Shown here: one piece after another, positions 22,560 to 36,900 of the stretch
Layout: every line of letters begins with the position of its first letter
How positions within the stretch are numbered: the stretch's first letter is position 1
Assembly: GCA_965153455.1 (NCBI GenBank)
Contig: OZ234497.1
Location: 15,803,872-15,867,871 of the forward strand
DNA: 64,000 bases
Direction of reading: 5' to 3'
DNA from: Sphagnum compactum
Taxonomy: Eukaryota; Bryophyta; Sphagnopsida; Sphagnales
The notes under the pieces: model-generated
What the model saw: the letters and a program-made list of their open reading frames with translations, nothing else
Database searches by the model: none
Told to the model about the DNA's origin: nothing
Program-made: the position numbers and the translations under genes

Positions 22560-25500
22560 TTAAACTTTTTAGTGTCGACCTTTTACTTTGTTTTTTTTTT
22601 TTTTTCCTTGTTTTTTTTTTCCCCCTAGTTTTTTTTTTTTCCCCAACTTTGACTTCAATTACAATTACCTTCCTACCTACCAACTAATAACCAACCTCAC
22701 CTACCTACCTAACACTTGCACATTGTCAATGTTCACCAATGAAGCTATAACATAAAATGCAAGTATTGCAAAGAATCATACCAATATGTGTTTTGATCTT
22801 ATTCAAGCCCCTAATGACAATAAACTACTAGCCTCAAATGTGGGCATTGCAATCGTGAGCAATTTTTCAACATTGGTTCTAAACCTCCGCCTCTAGTTTG
22901 GACCACTTAACACATGATGTACTTGATTTAATTAAGCAATATGTACCTAATTTAATTAGATGATAGGCAATCGATTTAGAGTTACGAAAACAACAAACAT
23001 TTATGACATTTTGCATTTCTTTGCATTAATTCAAATCAAACCTAAGTTGGATTTTGGGGAGAAATTTTCATATGCGTGTTTCCGTGGGAAGGGAGGAATT
23101 TTTGCATAAATAAACATTTACTTATCCCAATATTATGATTTCTTCAATGATTAGATGTGGGTGTTGCATATTTTTGCAATTATTGTTCGAAGCTAAAATA
23201 ATTGAAGACCCAATCCCAAAATGCAACACCCGCATATGAAAAATGTAATTTGAAATTCTAAAGACCACAATAATCAATGCATATTTGTTTACCCAAATAC
23301 AAGTGTGGCATGTTTGGTTCAAAAAATCAACCCCTATTTTCAGGTATTATAAGTTCAATCCAAAAAATCCAATGCATATTTTATGGCATGTAAGTATTGC
23401 AATTTTGGCCACATTTCATAGTCTAGTTTCTTTGGTTAACTTGCATCCTTTCAAGTGTAAGTAGAATTATGATTGCTTCAAAAACCAACTTCACAATGAG
23501 TCTATGCCAAATGTTGTAAATAACAAAGATAGGATCAAAGGTGTAGTAGGCACACATAAAGACATGCAATATTGGGTCCTTGCATATTACACCTAGAAAA
23601 CAAGTTACAATACTCTAGGTGAAAGTTGCAATTTATATACCAATGTATTGATGTGTTTTTGTGATGGCAATGTTGCAAAACTAATTTATTATTCAAGTGC
23701 CCAAACTCGATAATGTGCCCCATTAATAACCTTATTTGTGTAGCTTATGAATTCATGAATTGGAACCCAATAACATACATATAGACAATATGTGTATGTG
23801 ATTCTAGCAACTCCCGTTCAAACCTTGTTAAGTGGTGCCTTTGGCACACTAATGTAATCTTGCTTGCAAATACCTTAACCAAAAACTTTGATTAATTACA
23901 TTCATTAAGAGCTTCTTGAATTGTTTCATAGACCCATAAGGAGTTAACATATGAAGACAACATTGAAGTCCACATGCATATAAAAATAACATGGCTCAAG
24001 TGCAATCCCAACTGGTAATCAATAAAAACAAATATATATATAGAATAATTAAAAACACAAAAGGAAAATTATATTGGTCCAAAAATGGCTTTCCATAATT
24101 AATCAACAATTTTTTCTGCAAGGAAAGAAATGCAATTCCTAAAGATGAACCTCAATAATAATGCAAGGATTTTGGCTTAGTTATGGAAGAGATAACACAA
24201 TGATAGTAAGGGCTTTTGTATATGTATTTCCATTGCATCTAAAGGACTTTGAGTGCTTGACTTATGAAAAAAGAAGATATTGCACATGAAGTAAAATGAA
24301 GGATAAAATATAAATATTTCTTCTTGAGAATTAGTTGCAAGGACACACATGAATCCTACCTAGTTTTCTATGAAAGCTATTAGGTCATTGTTGCAACCAT
24401 ATTAGATTCACGTTATATATGTTCCAAATTTCTACACATAAACATCCCAATCAATTCAATAAAACTCTAAAAAAATCAAATTTACATCACACAACATTAA
24501 TTGATATCTTGGAACACATGTCATAAATACATGAAAAATGCTAGAAAAAATGCCCCATTTGAAAATTGAAGCCTAGAAATGAACTACGATAAAACCCCAA
24601 CAAGGACCCAAAAATCCCAAAACACAAAAAAGATGAATGCAATGTCTTGATACAATTCATCTTCATCTTTATTTCACTTTCATAAATGTCTAAACTTTTA
24701 CAAGATGGAATCCCAACAATTGTTGAGACATTTAATGAGTTTAGGGTGTAGGGCAACCAAAACATCGAAACTTTTACAAGATGGAATACCAACAATTGTT
24801 GAGAAATTTAGTGAATTTAAGGTGTAGGGCAACCAAAACGTAAGACAAATAAAGTTTTTTGGTTTGTTTGTTTTTCCTTATTCTTCCTTATTTTTATTTT
24901 CTTTTTCTTCCCTATTTTTTCTTCTATTTTTCCTTTTTTTTTCTTTTCCTTCTTTTGTTATTGTTCTTCTTTAAGAAATAAAAAGTGATGACAAATTTTT
25001 TTTACCTACAACTTGTCATCATCAAAGGAATGGCAAGTAAAACTCCTCAGAGGGGTGAAGTTGTAGCTCAAAAGTGGGGTGGGGTGATGCAACTATAAAA
25101 ACCAAAGAAAACAACAATTCTTTTTAACTCCTACATAAGAAAAAAAACATCATGATGAGGAACTTGAGCTTGTTGTCATATTCTATGTAACAAAAAACAA
25201 CAATATTTTTTTGGTTTTTTTAAGAAGAAGAGGAGGAGGAGGAAGAGAGAGGGGGGGAGGGAGGAGAAGCAAACAAAGAAATCAAATAAGATTTTTTTTT
25301 AAAAAAAACATGGAAGAAGAAAATAGGGAGGTAAAAAATGAAAGAAAATTAGGTAGGTAGGTAAAATGGGGTAAATAGGAAGAAGGATAAAAGAAAGAGA
25401 AAAAGAGGGGAATATTTTTTGAGTTTTTTTTTAAACCCACTTAAACATTAATGTGGCCATCCAAATGAAAGCCCAAATCAAGTTTTATCTAACTAGTGCA

Positions 25501-27200
25501 TTGGTAGGTGTAGGGTCACATCAGCCCCTTATACCAAATACATGGTTCGTAGGGATTTGAGGTAATACCAATTAGTAGCAAGTTATATCAATCTTAATAT
25601 CCAACATATACCAATGTTGGGCAAGTGTTTTATTCCATGGAAAATATTCAACAATTTTAAAACTAGGGATGTGGGTATATAACCCAAGAAATGAAAAAAT
25701 TAAAAATCCAACCCCTATTCAGACCTTAGAAACTAAAAATCACATTATTTGCCTTTGCTTCTAGGCTTAGGAATTACTATATCAAATGTTGATAATCTCA
25801 TTCAGATTGATGGCAAAAGTCCCTTAGGTTATCAACCAAAAACTTCTCCGAACACCCATTAGTACCATTGCCAATTTTGTCAAATGTGTTAAGGTTTCTC
25901 AAACACATTACTTTGCTTTCATCATAATAAAAAAATATTGAGATTGTCATATCATTTCCTTGTACTTTCTTATGAATGTGACCTTGTAAGTGGAAAAAAA
26001 CTTTTAATGCCACATTGGAATGGGGGTTTATTATTGTTATGGGGTGTGTGAATGTAGGACATTAATGGTTGATTAATCTTGTAAATGTTTACAATTCTAA
26101 AAGTTGCAAATGACAATGAAGAATGAAAGTATTTGCACTTATCTTTTCAACATTGGTGTTTGTTTCTTGTTTCTAGTATGTTGTGTGTGTGTGTTGTTTT
26201 TTTTTCCAACTTTCACCATTTCAATTGTTGTTAGTAATCATTGTTCAAATTGGGTGATTTGCATAAGTTTCAAAATTTGATTTCTTGGGATTGTCACTTT
26301 TGCATTGTCAACATCATTTTAGTTTTGTTTGAAAGAAACAAAAAGACAAGTGCAGTGTAACAACTCAAGGACCAAGGGACAAATTGTGTATTTTTTTAAT
26401 TTCATGGTTTGGGTAACAAGGTTGTGATTTTTTTGCACTTAATCAGTATCATTTCAACTTTTGCTTGAGAGAGCTTTCCCTTGAAAAAAAAATGGAAAAT
26501 GGAAAAACAATTTCCTCCCATGGATTTTGAAAATGATTATCCAAGGATTAGTCATGATTTATAATCAATTGCATTTTTAGGCACCAATCTTGATTAATGA
26601 ATTTTTTTCTAACAAATTTTTCATTTTTTGAACCAAAAATTGGGAAATATTTTTATCAAAAAATTTGGACTAAAAATAATCTTGATAGGTCATTAACATG
26701 ATGTTTCCATTCTAATTTCCTAGACACGATACAAGTATCATGACATAATATTGATTACTAATATTAATAATATTGAGGCCGGGGTGGTTCATAGTATTAA
26801 ATTATGGAGATTATTAAATCAATTTCGCAAAATTCTTTGAGCTTTGAATCCACAAGTTGTGAGATGAAGTGGTGCAAGCATTAATATATTCATATTAAAG
26901 TTGGTGAATTGGTTGTTAGGGGACCCATAACTTGCATTATGAAGAAATTTTTTTCATGCAAATAAAAGAACATGCAACTTTTTCATTGTAAGAAAAATGT
27001 GATTGACGGTGATCACTAAAATTGTTTACCTATATGTTTAAGGAATATGCAATCTTTTGTTATATTGTAGAAATTTTTAAGTTTCCAACATATATTTACC
27101 AATGTTGAGTGGGTATTTGAATTTTGAAATAATTATCAATTTTTATTTTTATTTTATTTTGAAATCGAAGAACCACTAGATCTAATTATTTAAAAACCTC
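22560..27200. other. Intergenic AT-rich DNA
   Basis: T- and C-homopolymers at 22585-22650, a pyrimidine-rich stretch at 24850-24970 and purine-rich stretches near 25220-25270. I see no coding or RNA gene. Confidence 0.6.
24692..24843. repeat. 76-bp tandem duplication with an embedded palindrome
   Basis: Two diverged copies start near 24692 and 24768 and run AAACTTTTACAAGATGGAAT to GGGCAACCAAAAC. Each carries the 12-bp perfect palindrome CAACAATTGTTG. Confidence 0.92.
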
Positions 27201-29000
27201 AAAGAAGAAAATCATTTATAAGAAAAAAAAAAGGACGGGAACCCATCCACAAGAAGTACAAGGCAAATAAAAACATGAGAATACATGTCATGAAACAATT
27301 AGGACACCAATAATACACCAATAAAATAACAGACCATAAACTAACAAGGTGTCATTTGCGACACATTGGCTGGTGATGAAGGTGTACTGGCTGTAATGTG
27401 TGGAAGAGATGAATAATGTTTCCAAGTGTGGCAACATGCTAAAAAAATTACAATGGCCTACACACATTGGAAGGCTATGAACACATGTTGTCAATAATAA
27501 AAAATAAGGATTGTTAGAACTAAAACGGACCATTGATGACAAGTTATAGTGGCCTAAACATAAGAAGTTAAAAAAGAATCAAAATGATAATTAAAACCAC
27601 TTCAAAATTTTATTGCAAGAGGAATGAAGTCATTTCCTAATGTTTCGTATGAATGTTCTCTTTTGACTAGCTATTATCATTGCATGCGTTGTCGTGGATG
27701 ATGCATATTGCACCATATTCGGGTTTGTCAAATCATTTATGACAATGTTTGTTCAGGTTCGAAAACCATATTTGGTGATAAGAATATTGACTTGCTGTTG
27801 AGTGTGGTGAGGGAAAAGGTGGAAAACCTCATATTGTACTTGTGTTCCATTCTCCAAAGCAATAGTTACAACAATATCTGGAATAATATTATGGGATGCA
27901 ATGAATTTACTCTCGTAAGGGCACTAAAACAAATGAATACCAAAATCATCGATGGTATGTTCACATTAACAACATGAAAGATGTGCAATTGTAAGATGTG
28001 ACAAACTAAGGTGAGTATGTAACGTTGTAAGGAAATGAGTTGAAGACAAACAAAATGCAATTATGGTAGGATGAACTAATAACCAAATGCCTATGGTTAG
28101 ACTTGCACAAGATCGGAGATATGTTGGAGTAACATTCAAAGGAACATCTATTATAAATGTGGTAAACTTTTGCTCATGTAAACAATTTATTAAAGAAGCC
28201 TATGAGTGAAGATATGAATATACCATAATTTAACTTTCAAAGGAGGGGACTTGAAAATGGACCACTTGGGGTAGTAAAGTTTGAATATTTCACATTACTA
28301 GTTGGAAGAGAAAATTGTTGGTTTTGACATATTCCACAGCATCGAGAATAATAAGGTGATCACCTCGTTGGAAATAAGTGATAAGTGCATGAGTGATCAA
28401 AGACCAACATCCAAGAAGATAGGGGCAACAAATCGAACCATTGAAAGAAGACCACACCCCTTTGAAGAAGTAGGTAAAATGACATGATGACAAGCCAAAT
28501 GACCCACCATAGTAACAAAAGATCCCACACCCAATAACTTCTCTAACATAATCATGGTATGCGAATCAAACTTGGTGTAATGCTACAATACACCTAGAGA
28601 TGGAAATACAATACACAGTAAATAGCCTAGGTGTTGGGGGTAATAAAACGATAGCATCACAATGGTTGCATGTGGATTACAAGCATAGGAAGGTTAGTTA
28701 TGGTGTTGAGATCTTTTTAAAGTGCCTCTTCAACAAAGGATTCCATAAATGGCATAAAAACCCATCGGTGCACATAAAATATGAAAACTTGTGTCAAGTG
28801 TAAAATAACCTAAAAGAAATAATATGGACAAGTTTAATCCATGTGGAAACCAAACTACACATTTTGCCAATTGAATGGAAAATCCTAATGTTTTAACTTT
28901 GCTTATAATCATACAAAGACGAGTACCATATTGAAAACATGATCAATAATATGTGTATCATTAACTAGTGAGAAAAAAACACAAGTAAGGAGGGTTGTTG
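27200..29000. other. Intergenic stretch with short unassigned open frames
   Basis: Frames at 27288-27542 (minus), 27708-27977 (plus) and 28302-28487 (plus) reach 60-90 codons without recognisable domains. Their succession may mark an eroded mobile element, but nothing diagnostic remains. Confidence 0.25.
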
Positions 29001-30790
29001 CAGTAAGGTGTTAGGTTTCATGAAAGAACTAAATAAATTGACAAATTTTTAAATAAATATTTGATTTTTTCAACTTTTAAAACCATGATTATATATCAAA
29101 AATGGATTTTATTTTATTTTTTGAAAACTATAATTATGAACTTTAAGAATCACCTTAATACATGATGGGGTTTGGCACAATTTCCTATACTCACTCAACA
29201 TTGGTATTTAACAATGTTGGTCGGTAATGAGGTTGATTCTTAGGGTTTACAAAGAGGGTTTTTTTTTTTTTTCAATTTTGTCAAGCAGGTGCACTGGGCA
29301 ATCATCCACATCAAGAATGAGTCAAATTTGGCTAGAGGTTAGACAAGACAATAGCAATTTTTTTTTAATCTTGCCTAGTTCCGAGGATCCACAAGAACTC
29401 ATTGTCTAAATCGGGGAACATCTAACTTATTTTTACCCTAAAAAAAAAGGTGGCAACTTTTGTGTATTTTTTCCAAAAAAGAAACCTCAGTAAAATTTGC
29501 AATGGATTTCTTTTTTGTTGCCATAGTGCAGAAATTCATCAAAACAAAACAATTTTCACTCCTCATAACCATTTTTTTTATTAAAAAACCAATTCTGATA
29601 CATACCTAAATTGAAGTTCTCAAAATCTTTTGAAGAAATCAAACAAGTGCCTTTAAAAAGCCACCATTTTAAACCGGTTCTTTGAGGGTTATGAAACAAC
29701 TAGAACCGACGGTTCTTTGAATCTGATTTAAAATAAATAAAGAAATAAATAAATGGAACTAGTGATTGTTTCTTAATTCAAATATCTGCACAACACTCTT
29801 GTTTCCTATTTTCCTTCGCAAATGTAATGTGTTTTTGGGCAAATAGATATCAATTAAGAATAATGTTGCATTCTTTTTTGGAAAATTGCATTTGTGAGAG
29901 TTCAGAATGTGCCCCTTTTAATGGAAATTTCAGGCTCTTTTTGTTCATTTTTTTTGTCTAGTCCTCTTAAGCTGGATTCACACTGAGACTCCAAATTTTC
30001 ACCTTGGGTTCAAACCAGTGTTGGCAGATTCAGGTTATTTGCTAGTTAAGATTTTAAATTAGGTTTTGAGGTATTGGACTGGAGTTTTAGAAAATTGAGA
30101 AAATTGGGTTTCAATCCGAACCTTGAAACAACCTCTTTTGAAAACTCGAACCAGAATTTGAACTGGGGTTATTGTAAAAAAGTTCTTTGAAGATATAAGC
30201 ACCAAGGCCTTTGAAAAATGCATCAAAGAAACAAAGCCATCATCCCCTTTCCAAATGGGTTAAAAATAATAATGGGTTTGATGCCTTGTTTCATTGGTTG
30301 TTGGGATTTAATTTTTGCATATTTAATCAATTTTCTCCTGCATTAATATCCCACTCCTCACATTATCAAATTTTGATTGTTAATCGAATTTTTTATCACC
30401 AGATTTCTTCTATCAAATTTTGTCACTAGATTCGTATGTTTATTTTTAGAATCAAAATTTTTGAAATAAGGTCAAGTGGTTGTTCCATCGTTTGGATGCA
30501 ATTTTCATTAAGGCATTTAAGGTGTAAAATTTTTGAAGGTAAAACAAAGGATGTTCTTATCAAAAGTTGATGAAATTATGGTGTATTTTTTTATTCAAAA
30601 AAGATTGTCCTCTCCAATTGTTGTTGGAAATATTTTCAACATTATAAGGTTTTTTAAATTTTTGTTTCTTTCAGATTTGTTTCTACTGAACGTTTATTGT
30701 TTCTTACCTACGAAGTTGATAGAAAAATGCCTAAGCTATTTATTGTTCTACATTGCAAAAGTAGCTTTTTAGTTTTGCTCCTTACATATT
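29000..30790. other. Intergenic AT-rich DNA, nothing recognised
   Basis: Dense stops and homopolymers; no repeat array or exon-like segment stands out. Confidence 0.55.
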
Positions 30791-30793
30791 TTC

Positions 30794-30842
30794 AGAAGAA
30801 AAATTGTGAAGTTCACAGGGTGACCTTCACAATTTTTCTTCT
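30794..30842. repeat. Fold-back: 18-bp perfect arms extendable to 23 bp
   Basis: AGAAGAAAAATTGTGAAG (30794-30811) is the exact reverse complement of 30825-30842. After one mismatch, four more pairs bring the arms together with a 3-base turn (30817-30819). The right arm is also the first part of a 130-bp tandem duplication. Confidence 0.93.
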
Positions 30843-31075
30843 TTTTCTAGAAAACTAGCCCAAAATACTAACTTCTAAACCAAAAAAAATCAATTAAAAT
30901 GTGCAAAACATTTCCTCAATTTCAGTGTCTTTCCTTGAAAAGTTGTTGGGTGAACTTCACAATTTTTGTTCTTTTTCGAGAAAACTAGCCCAAAATACTA
31001 ACCTCTAAACCAAAAAAAATCAATTAAAATGTGCAAAACATTTCCTCAATTTCAAATTTTTTCCTTGAAAAGTTG
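30825..31075. repeat. 130-bp tandem duplication
   Basis: CTTCACAATTTTT followed by CTTTTTC, GAAAACTAGCCCAAAATAC and CCTTGAAAAGTTGTTG occurs at 30825 and again at 30955. Only a few substitutions separate the copies. Confidence 0.95.
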
Positions 31076-31725
31076 TTGATTTTCTTTTCCTGAAAAAAAT
31101 AAGGAATATGTGACAATGTGTGTGTGTATGTGTGTTTTTTTTCAATTTTCACATGTTGCTCTAGAAGTGGCCATCACCACAAGAGGATTTTTAACCAATC
31201 CTGGCTACAAGACAAATAGAGAAGTAGAAACAATCTAAGAATACTATCACATGTTCAATGAACCACTAGAACCCATTAGCTAAATATGACAATTTCAAAA
31301 GAATAAAGCTCTAAGTTTGCCCAAATCCTCCAAAAATATGGGCAATCTCAAAACTTTTTTCCTCAAAATGTGGTGATTTTTTAAAAAAAATTTCCAAAAA
31401 CTTCCCTTGACCATGTTGCTTGGGTTTTAAATTTAAAAAAAAAAGAAAAAAGCAAAATGGCAAATTTTAGCCACAAAAAAAAGGTAATTCAGAAGAGGTG
31501 AAAAAAATTCAAAATTCCTGCCTTAGTTTAATCACTTGCTGGAACCTATAGTCTAAATATGGCAAATTTGGACATTTTTTCTTTGAAATATGACCCAAAA
31601 AATTCAAATTTAAAAAATAAAAATAAAAATCTTGAAACAGAGAAATCTGCTCTGAAAAATGAATGACTTAGGAGAGGTATTCCAATTTCCACCCCGACTT
31701 GAAGAAGGCTTGGGAATTTATCATT

Positions 31726-31785
31726 TTACATCTATATTTTTACATTTACATGTAGATGTGTAAAAATGTAAAATGTGGATGGAAA
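31726..31785. repeat. Imperfect AT-rich inverted repeat
   Basis: CATTTTACAT with TTTTTACA on the left pairs with TGTAAAAATGTAAAATG on the right, with a short bulge in the left arm. Confidence 0.7.
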
Positions 31786-32798
31786 AATGGAAAATATAGA
31801 GAGCACATAGATGAAAACTGGTATGTATAGTTACATTTTTTGGATGAAGTAAACATCACAATGGGATGAAATGATGTCTATGAAGCTAACCCAACATCTA
31901 ATATCATATGCAAAGGAAAGAACCAACTGCAGTTATACAATTCAATGGATTCAATAGGATTTTGTTGGCCTTGCTACTATAAGGCAAGGATATTGTGTTT
32001 TGATTCATTATAGAGTATAGTAGCTTAAGGGGGGATTTTGTCCCCTAGGTAATAAATAATAGGTCTATTTTTATATTAGGATTTTTGAAAGATGATATTT
32101 TGGCTTGTGTTGAAACTTGAGATTAGTTATTATAGAGTTATAATCTCTTGAAGGATTTTGGTTTCTTGTAGAGAATGTTTTTTAAAGATTATATTTTTGC
32201 ATGTGTTTTGAATGAATCTAATGAGAGTTTGATGGAGACTCAGATGCAAATCATCTGACCAGCTTGATTTCTCACTGCAATCTGAGAGGGAGGATCAAAA
32301 TGAGTTGTGGGCAAGAGAAGCAGCAGCTGTTGGATTGCACTGGAGGAGATGGAGTCAATGGCAAAGAGACAGAAGATTGGGAAGGCAATTGCAGAAGATA
32401 TGCTTTCTTTCAATCTGGAGTACATTCATGCATTTTCTCTCAAGATTTGGGATGTTGGGATAGATTTGCTTGTGAATACTTGACCACCATACTCCACCAC
32501 TTTGGGGTCTGTCAATGCCTGAATTCTGCAGCTTCCCACTGCATTTGTGGACCCACCACCTCTGGTTTGTGATGTGGGTCCTGTTGATTTTGGTTTTTGT
32601 TGCCTATGTTGCAGATGGGAAAAAATGAAAGTGGTTGCTGAGAAAAACAGGAGAGAGAGCAAGACTTGAAGAAGAGGTTGGTTCATCTCTGACATGCTTG
32701 CACTGTTTTTTTGTCTTACCAATAGCTCTTCGCTTGCAGAATCTCTGATGAGTGTCTTTGCAGGGACCATCATGCTGAGTGATTTTGGATGTTGTATG

Positions 32799-32799
<1 letters not shown>

Positions 32800-32873
<74 letters not shown>
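32800..32873. repeat. (TA)n microsatellite
   Basis: Two long TA runs separated by GTATGTATGTA. It creates a spurious Tyr-Ile repeat frame on the minus strand. Confidence 0.97.
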
Positions 32874-32875
<2 letters not shown>

Positions 32876-33040
32876 TCTCATGCAAACTATTCTGGTGGTT
32901 TGGTGCAGCTAGAAATGGGTTTTGATGATTGAAAAGCTGCAAGAGCTACATGCCCTTAAGGATACAAGAATTGAAGAAACAAGGTAGTTTCTGCAAAGTT
33001 CTCCTTTGACTTCAATCTCTACATTGTTTCTTTCATGTCC

Positions 33041-33057
33041 TAACCCTAAACCCTAAG
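33041..33057 (-). repeat. Telo-box-like motif (CCCTAAACCCTAA)
   Basis: Two adjacent CCCTAAA heptamers. In plants this AAACCCTAA motif is both an interstitial telomere remnant and a promoter element. Here it lies about 90 bp before the alanine-rich frame at 33132. Confidence 0.7.
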
Positions 33058-33999
33058 CCTTTTTCCTCCTCTCTCATTCTACTCTTTCTGTCACAGGCCA
33101 GTTCTTCCCACATGAGGATGATAAGTAGTTCATGGAGCATGTCCACACAGCAGCGGAGGTGGAAGAACAGCAGGCTGCTGCAGCATCTGACACTAGTGCA
33201 GCTGCAGCTGCCATAGCCAGTGCTGCTGAAGAAGTTGGAAAAGCAGCCAGTTCGTTATCAGCCATGGATGGTGGCAAAGATGGTGTCATTCCACTGGAGA
33301 GACTACACACATAGACACATCTGTCCTCATTGAGAATTCATGCAGTTGCAGCAGGGATGGGATGCATTCATTCATTATGCCTGGTGGAAGGTGGGTGCTA
33401 GATCACTTTTAGCTCCTCTTGTGTGTTTTGCAGTGAATGATGTACAATATGAAAACTATGGAATTTGAACAATTTGGGCTGTGCAGCTTCTTCAGAACTA
33501 TTGTCTTGAACCATGCAGAACTTGCAAAGAAGAGTGAAATTGGATCACAACTTCCGTACCTAGAGCTCACCATACATGTGTGTGGCAGCTGGGTGGATAC
33601 CTGGTCACTGGATTCACAATGCCCCAACCAGCAGCAGATTCTGTGTGGGCATCATTTTTAAAAAAGGCCAGAGATTGCCAACAATAAGCACCTTATGGAA
33701 TATGATTGCAAAGCAATTTACACGAAGGCCCAGAGTGGAAGCACAAGAAATAGTCACAGCAACAACAAGGGCAGTAGAATTAGCAGAGTTATATCAGTTG
33801 CTGAAAACTTCATGGAAGCTTGCTTAGAGAGCATTTAATTAAACTTGCCTTTTGAGCAAGGATAAATATTGCATACCCAAGATAGGATTTTTTCAAACTT
33901 GAGATTGTCATCCTGTATCATACTTTGCTTCCAGGATCACTCACACTTATGTCCCTATGATCAATTCTTGTATGAGCAACAAGTTGATCCTCCCAATTG

Positions 34000-36900
34000 A
34001 ATAGACAAGAAGTTGAGGAGGTATGTGGTGATTCTCTGCTGGTTGTGGACTTTTAGATTTGTGACTTTCTTTACAGTCTTGTTGTTCCTCTTCTTCTTCC
34101 TGAACTTGCAGCTGTTGTGGAGTTTGGATTTGAGAATCATTTCTTTAATTGCAACATGATTGATTGATTCTTCCCCTGCTTGCTCATGTTGTGGAGTTTA
34201 TTAGATTTGCAACTAAATTAGTTCACAACCTCCTTCTTCTGCTTCTTCCCACATGGAAAAAAACCCTGAAATTAAATATGGGTTTAATGGGTTTTCATTA
34301 AACATGGAAAGTAGTTCATGTGGTTTCTTCCAGAGCTCCATCAAGGATTAAAACTTTGCAACTAACTACACCCCATCCATTGCCATGATCTCCTTGCTTT
34401 CTTCTGTTGTTGTAAGTAGGAATTCTTTCTTCCAGAGGTTCATCTTCCGGAGTTCCAGTTCATGCTAGCCAAGAGAATTCAAAACATGGCTAGCATGCAA
34501 TCTTCAGGTTTGTTTTTGTCTTTCTCTTTGCCTCTTCCAAATTAAGGGTTCCTCTCTTTGCCCATTGAACTCAAAACATGGTTAGTAAATTACCCAAGCA
34601 AATAGAAAATTTGAGAGAAGCACAATTTGTGTACTGACTACTACGAATTGAGTTCAGATCATCTTTTTCTTTTAGTTTGATGATGAAAATGTGATATGAT
34701 AGTCAATTTAGTGAATTCTGATTCAGAAATTGGCAAACTTGCAGCAGGCGCAGCCTATTTAACATCAGAAGATTCACCAGCATTCTCTGTTGATAGACTT
34801 CAAAACAGGCCAGATTTTCTTTGCCTAGGTACTTACTATCTTTTCATACTTTCTCTCAAATCCCTTACTTTGTTTGATTTGGATATATCGGTGTATATGT
34901 ATAATACCTTTTCATGGAGATCTGCTTCTCATATCTAATGACACTTTAGTGACAATGTTCATCAAGTGGAAATACGGAAAAAGTCATGACATCCACAAGC
35001 TTGTTGTCTAGAGATAAATAATACGTATGTCTGATCTTTAAACATGTAACAAACCCAAGTCCTTTTGGTCCTTGTTTGGTCCTTTGGAGCAAAGGAAGTC
35101 AAGCTATTTTGTTTTCAATGTTTTCACAATGGGGTTTTTGAACATTCAAGAACATTGTCGCCACTCGTGGAGAGAATTCTAGATCAAGATCTACAACAAT
35201 TTGCTAAATTTGCTAAGAGTAATCACTTGACACTTGGGAGTCACCGCTAGATCGTATGATTCAATGGTACACATAATGAAAATGGTCAAAGGTGATGGAA
35301 AATTCTTTTGAACAAAGGAAAACGAAAAGAAAAATCGTGAGTTCACAAATCACATAACAATATTGTTGTGAACATTATTTATAATACATCTAAAAATGTC
35401 GACATGAGAGACAAATGATGAACATGAGCATGCCTATAAAAAAAGGTATTGATTTTCATTTGGTCTCACATTTTGTGAAATAAATGTTCATATTTGGAAC
35501 ACTATCAAGTTGGACTTGCCATAATTTATTAATTATGAAAGCATTGTATGATTAACCAAGTTGCTTTAAAGGAGTTTTTTTTTAAATCAATAAATTGTAA
35601 AAAAATCATTTGGTTTTCCATTGAGAAAGGATTTAAAAACCTTATAAATAGTTTCATTTAGTCCCACATTTTGTGAATTGTTGTCAAGTTGGACTTGTCA
35701 TAACTTATTAATTATGGAGTCATTTGTATACAAATCATGTTGATTTAAATGAACTAAAAACCAAGAAAATCCATAAATTGTGGAAAAATCTTGTGGTTCT
35801 CCATACCTTTGAAAATTGATTAAAAGACCCATAAGTAGTTTATAGAGAAACAATATGTATATTGATAACTGCGAGAAAGAACTAATGCCCCATATTTCGT
35901 TCATTATTTAGTTTTTCTAATATTTTCATTCATGAAGTTCCTTCATGGCTTAAGTTTTTCAAAATAACTTTAACTCAATTTCGAACACAATAAAATGGTG
36001 ATGAGTATTGATGATTCACGTAGGTATTAAAGATGTTGCATTTAAAGGAAAGATTTTGTCACAATATGGTACATATGATAAAAAAATTTGTTGGTAGAGA
36101 TAATTGTCAATACCTCTACCTAAATTGTGATATTATTGTTTGCAAGGATATATTACAATTATAGTTAGTGTTTTGTCCCCTTTAATGGACCAACATGAAG
36201 AGAAACTCAAGGTGGAGTCTTACATTCGAATTGAAAATTTTGGAATTTGCATGAAATCAACAAAAGGGTTTTGAACAAGGAAAGATGTTTTTTTGTGATA
36301 CACATTTGTCTACAACTTTTTGTGTTCATCATACCCAACATTTGAAGTTGAGTGCCAACAAGTTTTAGAGATTGTTTCTTGAATGTGTGATTAGTACACC
36401 ACTTCTTCAATTAGGATTGATGAGGATACAAGGCATCGTCTACAAAGTATTCATTTTGAAATCAATTGTTCTACTCCACCAACTCAAAAAAAGGTATGAC
36501 AATCTTCCAAACAAATGTTTTGATTTTACAATTAATGTCAGTTTCTATGATTATTATCATGGTTATATTTTGAAGAAAAATAAAATTATGCAAATTTTTG
36601 ATGATTTGTCTATTATTAATCCATTAGCAGCTCCATTTAAACAAATTTGTGTTGCATGCAAATTGAGAAACTTTCTTGTTATCATCTCTTCATAGATACA
36701 TTTTTCTTGACACCACCAACTTCATTCATCAATGGGTTCCGACAAAATTTAGATGTTATGATGTTAATTGATCTTCCTTGATCATTGTTGGCTTTGGATG
36801 TTCCTAATTCAAGTCAATTAGAAATTATTTAGTTCATGTAGATCACATGCTCCATTAGATTTGGAATTGGAAGATGATCAAGAAATGGAGAGAGGGAAAC

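Larger units (their letters stand above)
32230..33840 (+). other. Gene-like segment of unknown identity, possibly a decayed or unrecognised gene
   Basis: The composition changes to less AT-rich, CAG/CTG-rich sequence. Short plus-strand frames read like protein: 32349-32483 (MAKRQKIGKAIAEDMLSFNL, then EYIHAFSLKIWDVGIDLL) and 33132-33314 (alanine/glutamate-rich, HTAAEVEEQQAAAASDTSAA). A frame near 33690-33827 contains RRPRVEAQEIVTATTRAVEL. The frame leading into the second is interrupted by TAG (33126-33128). I cannot join them with convincing splice sites and recognise no family. A degenerate gene or an unusual transcribed locus are both possible. Confidence 0.3.

Noticed and set aside
32426-32942. 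Long minus-strand frames with Tyr-Ile repeats
   Set aside because: They are created by the TA microsatellite; the remaining part matches no family.
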